This document shows, piece by piece, positions 6,847 through 10,724 of a stretch of 10,724 nucleotides of DNA. The stretch's first letter is position 1. The number at the start of each line of letters is the position of its first letter. The stretch lies in assembly GCA_024220525.1 (NCBI GenBank), contig JAMYWO010000659.1, positions 1-10,724 on the forward strand, in the 5' to 3' direction. The notes under the pieces are model-generated. The model did not search any database. It saw only the letters and a program-made list of their open reading frames with translations, and was not told where the DNA came from. Origin of the DNA: Cochliopodium minus (Eukaryota > Discosea > Himatismenida > Cochliopodiidae). Position numbers and translations under genes: made by a program.

Positions 6847-8312
6847 TTATTTATTTTTCTTTTTTTCTTCCAACTTTGATTTGATCTTGTTGGAAGGATC
6901 TTTGATTTTTTTCTTTTTGACAGTACCAACACTGTGAGAAGTTTTTTTGGAAGAAGAAGGGTTTGCAGATTTCTTTTTGTATGTTCTCACTACCTCACTT
7001 GTGGATTCATCTTCAAACTTTCTGAAAAATTCATTTCTGTTGATGTGAATGTGATCATCTTCAGAACTGTACTCTAAATTATCTTTGGAGTAAGGTTTTG
7101 CAGGTGGAAGTGATTCTTTGGAGTCGAGAACCTAAAAAATTTAAATTAAAGTCAAAAAATAATTAGGGTAAAAAATGTTAAAAAATTTAAAAATATTAAA
7201 AAAAAAAATAGAATAAATTTTAACAAAATAAAAATAAATTTTTTTTTTACATTAATATCTTTTGGATCGAATAAAATGAATTGTTGAGTTTGACGATTGT
7301 GAGACTTCACACTATTTAATTGAGAAGAATGATCAGTTTTGGTGGATTTTCCATTGAGGGATTTGGTACCAGAAACGAGAGTAGGAACAAAAGAAAAAGA
7401 GGAAGGTTTATCTTTGCTGTGATCCTTGGAAGGTTTGGAAGTAGAGGAAGAAGAGGAGGAGGAAGATTTGCTAGTAGTTGATTTATTGTTGGATTTTTCA
7501 GCTCTTTTGCTTCGGAGATGATTCTTCTTGCGTTCCAACTCTGACTGAGGGTTTTTGTAGACGATCTGCTTTCTAGGTTGAAGATAATCCTTCATACTGC
7601 GATTGTTCTCCATGGTGCTCAACATCATATCGATGGAATCTTCCGTGGAAGAAGTATCCATGAGTCTGTTTTTCATTTTGTTGGATTTTTTGGCGGAGAG
7701 GGAGGAGATGTATTCGGAAGGATCGTCAGTAGTAGAATCTTCGTTCCTCTCGTAAACATCTCTTCCGAAACTCTCGATCTGCCTCTCCAACTTTTCGATT
7801 TCGAGCTGCTTCTTCTTGTTCTCATAATTGATGTTTCTTTTCTTCAAAGCAAGGAGTTTCTGCTTGTTCTCAGCGGTCTGTTTACTTCTTTGACGAGCAG
7901 TTGTTTTCGAAGAAGAAGAAGAAGACGAAGAAGAAGAACCTTTCCTCTGAGGATTCTTTTTAGAATCGTTCTTGTTGGCAGTCTTTTTGATTCTCATCAG
8001 AATATCTGTTCCAAGTTGCTTTTGCAACAAACTGCTGTCGTTCTTCTTCATCATGCTCGAAACGATTTTTTGAGTTTCCAACGAAATTTCCTTGAGTTCT
8101 TCCTCCAAATTTCTTTTCTTCTGATCTACCAACTCCAACTGCTTTTCGATCTCTTTCGCCCTCTTTTCTTTTTTTGTGAGTTTGACTGTTTCTGATTCGA
8201 CGATGGAGCTGTCTGAATCGTCTTCACCATTTTTGTTGAGATCTGTTTTGTGGTAGATTTCGTTCAGACTTCCCTTTATGTTCACTTCCTCTTCGAGTAG
8301 TTTGTCTTTCAT
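6847..8312 (-). CDS. Serine-rich coiled-coil protein of unknown function (two exons)
   Basis: Exons 8312-7251 and 7131-6847 (minus strand), phase 0, give 448 residues. I do not recognise the family. Visible parts: acidic-serine patch at 29-41; a coiled coil at 44-90 with hydrophobic a-positions I55, V62, L69, I76, I83; a basic linker and a ten-serine tract at 126-135; a second helical stretch at about 146-182; an acidic stretch near 189-200; a second serine tract (SKSSSSSSSSTSK) at 281-293; and QTQQFILFDP (341-350) before the intron. The second exon adds 94 residues, including VLDSKESLPPAKPY, an acidic SSEDDHIH, NEFFRKFEDE, and a lysine-rich tail ending EEKKKNK. The composition suggests a cytoskeletal or nuclear scaffold, but that is only inference. 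Reading past the donor instead gives an FFILLKFILF-like tail typical of intron translation, which supports splicing. Start ATG 8312 is the first in frame after an A/T-rich upstream region. Confidence 0.82.
7132..7250 (-). other. Intron of the coiled-coil gene
   Basis: 119 nt, donor GTAAAA after GATATTAAT, acceptor AAATTTTTTAG before GTTCTCGACTCC, phase 0. Base composition falls to nearly pure A+T inside and rises sharply in the downstream exon, which stays open for 94 codons to TAA at 6849-6847. A CCTAATT branch-point-like sequence occurs in the interior. Confidence 0.88.
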
Positions 8313-8536
8313 AAAATAACATGTTAAGTCGAAAAAAATTGATTAATTTTGAGTTTTTTATTACTTTCTAATTTTTCTCTTCTTTGTTTTATGCTATCTG
8401 TTTTTTTTTTAAAAAATTAATTATATTCAAATTTTAAAAAAATAAATTAGTTTCAAAATTAAAAAAAAAAAAATTTAAAACAAAAAAAAATTTTAAAACA
8501 AAAAAAATTATTTTAAAAAATTAATTTTAAATTATT
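8313..8536. other. Intergenic region between the two minus-strand genes
   Basis: 224 bp of mostly A and T runs between the stop of the His-rich gene and the start of the coiled-coil gene. It contains a direct repeat of TTAAAACAAAAAAAA (around 8475 and 8495). It must hold a 3' end and the promoter of the coiled-coil gene; no distinct elements are visible. Confidence 0.6.
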
Positions 8537-10724
8537 TTAACCTCTGTCTTGCAAGTCCAAAGGATCTTCAGATTCTGTGAGATCCAAAAAGTTGAGTCGG
8601 GTGGAATGAAGTTTGAGTTTCTGAGACTTGGGCAAAGGAAACAAAATGCCGGTTTTCTGGTCAGCGACCAAACCCCTCTTCTCCAAATGGATTCCGTCAA
8701 TAGAATTTGATTTTCTCTTGCCAAAACTATCAGTAATCTTTGTTATTTGTTTGCTCAATATCTTTTTGCTGTCGGATGTCTCACTGTTGTATCCTGTCTC
8801 CTTTTCTATCAACTTCTTTGAATTGACAAACGAAGTGGACTTTTTCATCATTGCGGATTTGTTGTTTGTTGTGTTGGAACGAGGTTGGACAGACTTGCGT
8901 TTGTCTCTGTCTTCTGACTTGCTTTCTTTTGTCTTTGGTTTTTGTGGAGGTGTTTTCGATTTGAGAGAGGTGTTTTTTCCTGAGGGAGATCTTCTCGAAG
9001 GAGATTTTCTAGAAGGGGCGGTGGTCTTTTTGGTATCTTTCTTGCTCTTTTCTTTCGTTTTGGTTTTGGGGGTTTCCTTGTTTTTGGTTTTGGGGGTTTC
9101 TTTATCTTTTGTGGTTACTTTTGTTTTTGTTTTGGGAGTTTCTTTTGTTTTTGTACTTTGAGTGCTTATTAGTTCTTGATCAACATCCTGTTTTCCTTCG
9201 TCTATTTCTTTCTCTATTTCAACTCCTTTGTGTCCTTTTTCGGTTTCTTGGTTAACTTTAATGATTTCTTCTTCTTCTTCTTCTGTCTCTTCCTTGTATT
9301 CATCATTAATTTGAAAGTTTATATCATCGTCATGGTGTTTGTGATCATCATGATTTTCTTTGACTTTAGGATCTCTTTCTTCATTATGATCTTCTTTGTT
9401 GAGATTTGCAAAAATGTGGTGATCATTCTCGAGAGAAGAGTGATTTTCTTTTTTGTGATCATGATGATATTCCTCGTGCTTTGAGTGGTGTTCATGTTCT
9501 TGGTGATGATCTTGTACTTTGCTATGTTCTGTGTGATGAGAATGCTTTTCTTCTTTGTGTTGATTGCTAACAGGTTTTGATTCAATCTCATCAGAGTCTC
9601 TATGACCTCTTTCATCGCTATCATCATTATATCTATGTGAATCATCATGGAAATTCTTGTGTTTGTGATTATCAAGAGTGATCTTACTATCTTCTTTGTC
9701 TTTAGAATCTCTTTCGTCAATGTGATCTTCTTTGTTGAGATTTGCACCAATATGTTGATCATTCTTGCGAGGAGAGTGATTTTCTTTTTTGTGATCATGA
9801 TGCTGCTCTTGTTTATCTTCTTGGTGATCTTTATTCTTGTTTACATGAAGATCATCAGTATTTGATTTAATCATTCTCTGAGCCTTTTCATCACTTTCAA
9901 ATTCAAAATCTTCTTCATCTTCTTGAGTATCTTGTTTTTTATCATTCAGACTGATCTTGAGTTTTGTTCCTTTATCATGATGTGCTTCTTTAGTATCAAC
10001 TTCTTCAGGGGGAGGTGTTTTAGAATAAGATCCTCTGGATTCTCTGAAATCAAAATGATGATTTTCTTCATCTTGATCATCACTTTCAGTATCAATATCA
10101 ATCCCATCCGTTTCATACTTTTTGATTATCCTTTCGATTTCTTCACTATCTATTTCACTGCTTTCATCATTAGATTGGATTTTCGATTTGATTACTTTCT
10201 TGTTCTCTTTTTCAACAGGTTTTTGAGTATCTTCTTTTTGGTGTTCATCATCTCTTGGTGAGCTCTTAGGAGATTTACCTTTGTGTACAGGGATCTCTCC
10301 AGGAAGGAGTTCTTCTTCAGATGAATCTTTGTTTCTTGGTGATTTTTTATTTGAAGGGATTTCTGTTTTTGGAGACACTGTCTTAGAATGGTGCTCATGA
10401 ACAGGAGATCCATTTCCTTCACGTGATAAAAGCGTCCTTGGATGTTCTTGTTGCAATTCTTTGAATCTGGGAGAAAGCTTCGTTGGTGTTGCTCTATCTA
10501 GAGACTCACTTGAATTATCATCTGAGTATTTATCCTCTTCTATAATATTTTCTACATTTTTTAGGTTTGGTTTTTCTTCGTGAGAAGTTGAAGAATCATC
10601 TTCATCTTGAGATTTTGGGTTATCATCTTCATTTTTTCTCTTACTTTCAACTAAAACTTTGACTATAGGATTTTCTCCTAACTCATCACTACTACTATCA
10701 TCACTGCTAGTATCACTGTTATTT
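8537..10724 (-). CDS. Large charged, histidine-rich disordered protein (5' partial)
   Basis: The frame is open from the right window edge to TAA at 8539-8537, giving at least 728 residues; no start is visible, so the gene begins beyond the window. No intron is seen within. I do not recognise a family. In order (visible residue numbers): acidic-serine segments with SSDDSSSDE near the start; an S/T-P- and acid-rich region to about 280; a His/Asp/Glu/Lys-rich region (HHDHKKENH) at about 290-475 with an internal duplication; EEEEEE at about 485; KETPKTK-type repeats at about 522-557; a basic SPSRRSPSGK segment; SFGKRKSNSIDG; and a less repetitive C-terminus with KTGILFPLPKSQKLKL and NFLDLTESEDPLDL. 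LDLT followed by acids resembles a SUMO-interacting motif. The acidic-to-basic polarity and many S/T-P sites suggest a nuclear or chromatin-associated protein, which is inference. GTTAAA directly at the stop could be a weak donor; I prefer the stop. Confidence 0.8.
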   Translation of the reverse strand, partial: NNSDTSSDDSSSDELGENPIVKVLVESKRKNEDDNPKSQDEDDSSTSHEEKPNLKNVENIIEEDKYSDDNSSESLDRATPTKLSPRFKELQQEHPRTLLSREGNGSPVHEHHSKTVSPKTEIPSNKKSPRNKDSSEEELLPGEIPVHKGKSPKSSPRDDEHQKEDTQKPVEKENKKVIKSKIQSNDESSEIDSEEIERIIKKYETDGIDIDTESDDQDEENHHFDFRESRGSYSKTPPPEEVDTKEAHHDKGTKLKISLNDKKQDTQEDEEDFEFESDEKAQRMIKSNTDDLHVNKNKDHQEDKQEQHHDHKKENHSPRKNDQHIGANLNKEDHIDERDSKDKEDSKITLDNHKHKNFHDDSHRYNDDSDERGHRDSDEIESKPVSNQHKEEKHSHHTEHSKVQDHHQEHEHHSKHEEYHHDHKKENHSSLENDHHIFANLNKEDHNEERDPKVKENHDDHKHHDDDINFQINDEYKEETEEEEEEIIKVNQETEKGHKGVEIEKEIDEGKQDVDQELISTQSTKTKETPKTKTKVTTKDKETPKTKNKETPKTKTKEKSKKDTKKTTAPSRKSPSRRSPSGKNTSLKSKTPPQKPKTKESKSEDRDKRKSVQPRSNTTNNKSAMMKKSTSFVNSKKLIEKETGYNSETSDSKKILSKQITKITDSFGKRKSNSIDGIHLEKRGLVADQKTGILFPLPKSQKLKLHSTRLNFLDLTESEDPLDLQDRG
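9055..9160 (-). repeat. KETPKTK coding repeats
   Basis: Short imperfect units encoding KETPKTK(T/N)K occur three times or more within the large charged gene, with one diverged VTTKDKETPK unit between them. Each unit carries a T-P phosphorylation-type site in a lysine-rich setting, similar in look to linker-histone-type basic tails. Confidence 0.75.
9358..9466 (-). repeat. 109-bp direct repeat, copy A (His-rich coding)
   Basis: Pairs with 9694-9802. By eye about 12 differences in 109 aligned positions, no gaps. It encodes HDHKKENHSSLENDHH and the following ANLNKEDH segment. Confidence 0.85.
9694..9802 (-). repeat. 109-bp direct repeat, copy B (His-rich coding)
   Basis: Pairs with 9358-9466. 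The offset is 336 nt, exactly 112 codons, so both copies are read in the same frame. It encodes HDHKKENHSPRKNDQH and ANLNKEDH. The last 26 bases on the plus strand are identical between copies. Confidence 0.85.

Noticed and set aside
7578-8195. 205-codon plus-strand frame with a poly-arginine run
   Set aside because: Antisense shadow of the coiled-coil gene; the arginines are the complement of its serine tract, and it has no independent features.
8628-9161. 177-codon hydrophobic plus-strand frame that looks like a multi-pass membrane protein
   Set aside because: Antisense of the lysine- and proline-rich repeats of the large charged protein; hydrophobicity follows from the complementary codons.
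1-10724. tRNA, rRNA, CRISPR arrays, insertion sequences and prokaryotic promoters
   Set aside because: No cloverleaf, array, transposase or terminal repeat structure was seen; the split genes indicate eukaryotic nuclear DNA.

Overview
The window is AT-rich nuclear DNA from a unicellular eukaryote. The evidence is several genes interrupted by short GT..AG introns, intergenic and intronic DNA made largely of A and T runs, coding exons clearly richer in G+C than their surroundings, low-complexity serine-, lysine- and glutamate-rich proteins, and the absence of bacterial ribosome binding sites or operons. The stops seen are all TAA and no in-frame stop needs read-through, so the standard code fits. 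The lineage cannot be fixed from sequence alone; amoebozoan, heterolobosean or anaeramoebid-like protists would all fit.

Layout, left to right. (1) Minus strand, 1651 down to the left edge: an isopenicillin-N-synthase-like 2-oxoglutarate/Fe(II) oxygenase, reconstructed from eight exons. Three of these are microexons of 14, 21 and 25 nt. Its 3' end runs off the window inside a (ATAAAAA)n tract. (2) 1652-2491: a divergent, gene-free region with several short inverted repeats and one possible 33-residue membrane ORF. (3) Plus strand, 2492-4874: a two-exon gene for a 729-residue protein, with a long RS/phospho-serine-like disordered region followed by a microbial-type poly(ADP-ribose) glycohydrolase (PARG, DUF2263/TIGR02452-like) domain. 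(4) Plus strand, 5230-6745: a three-exon tandem paralogue of 366 residues that lacks the disordered N-terminus. (5) Minus strand, 8312-6847: a two-exon gene for a 448-residue serine-rich coiled-coil protein of unknown function. (6) Minus strand, from beyond the right edge to 8537: a very large, highly charged, histidine-rich disordered protein with internal duplications and a basic C-terminal part.

The most interesting signal is the tandem pair of PARG-like genes. Both keep the fold signature (GDP..xGG, WRRTAI, YCPxVPxxR, AFGCGYAQNPP), but the catalytic loop departs from the canonical GGG-x(6-8)-QEE: GGK-x6-GEE in the first and GGE-x6-GVE in the second. They also share an uncharacterised upstream helical module, and none of their three introns is at a shared position. 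Together they suggest a lineage-specific ADP-ribose-recognising or -processing family. Its links to the other genes are only neighbourhood; no pathway connecting all five genes can be shown from the sequence.
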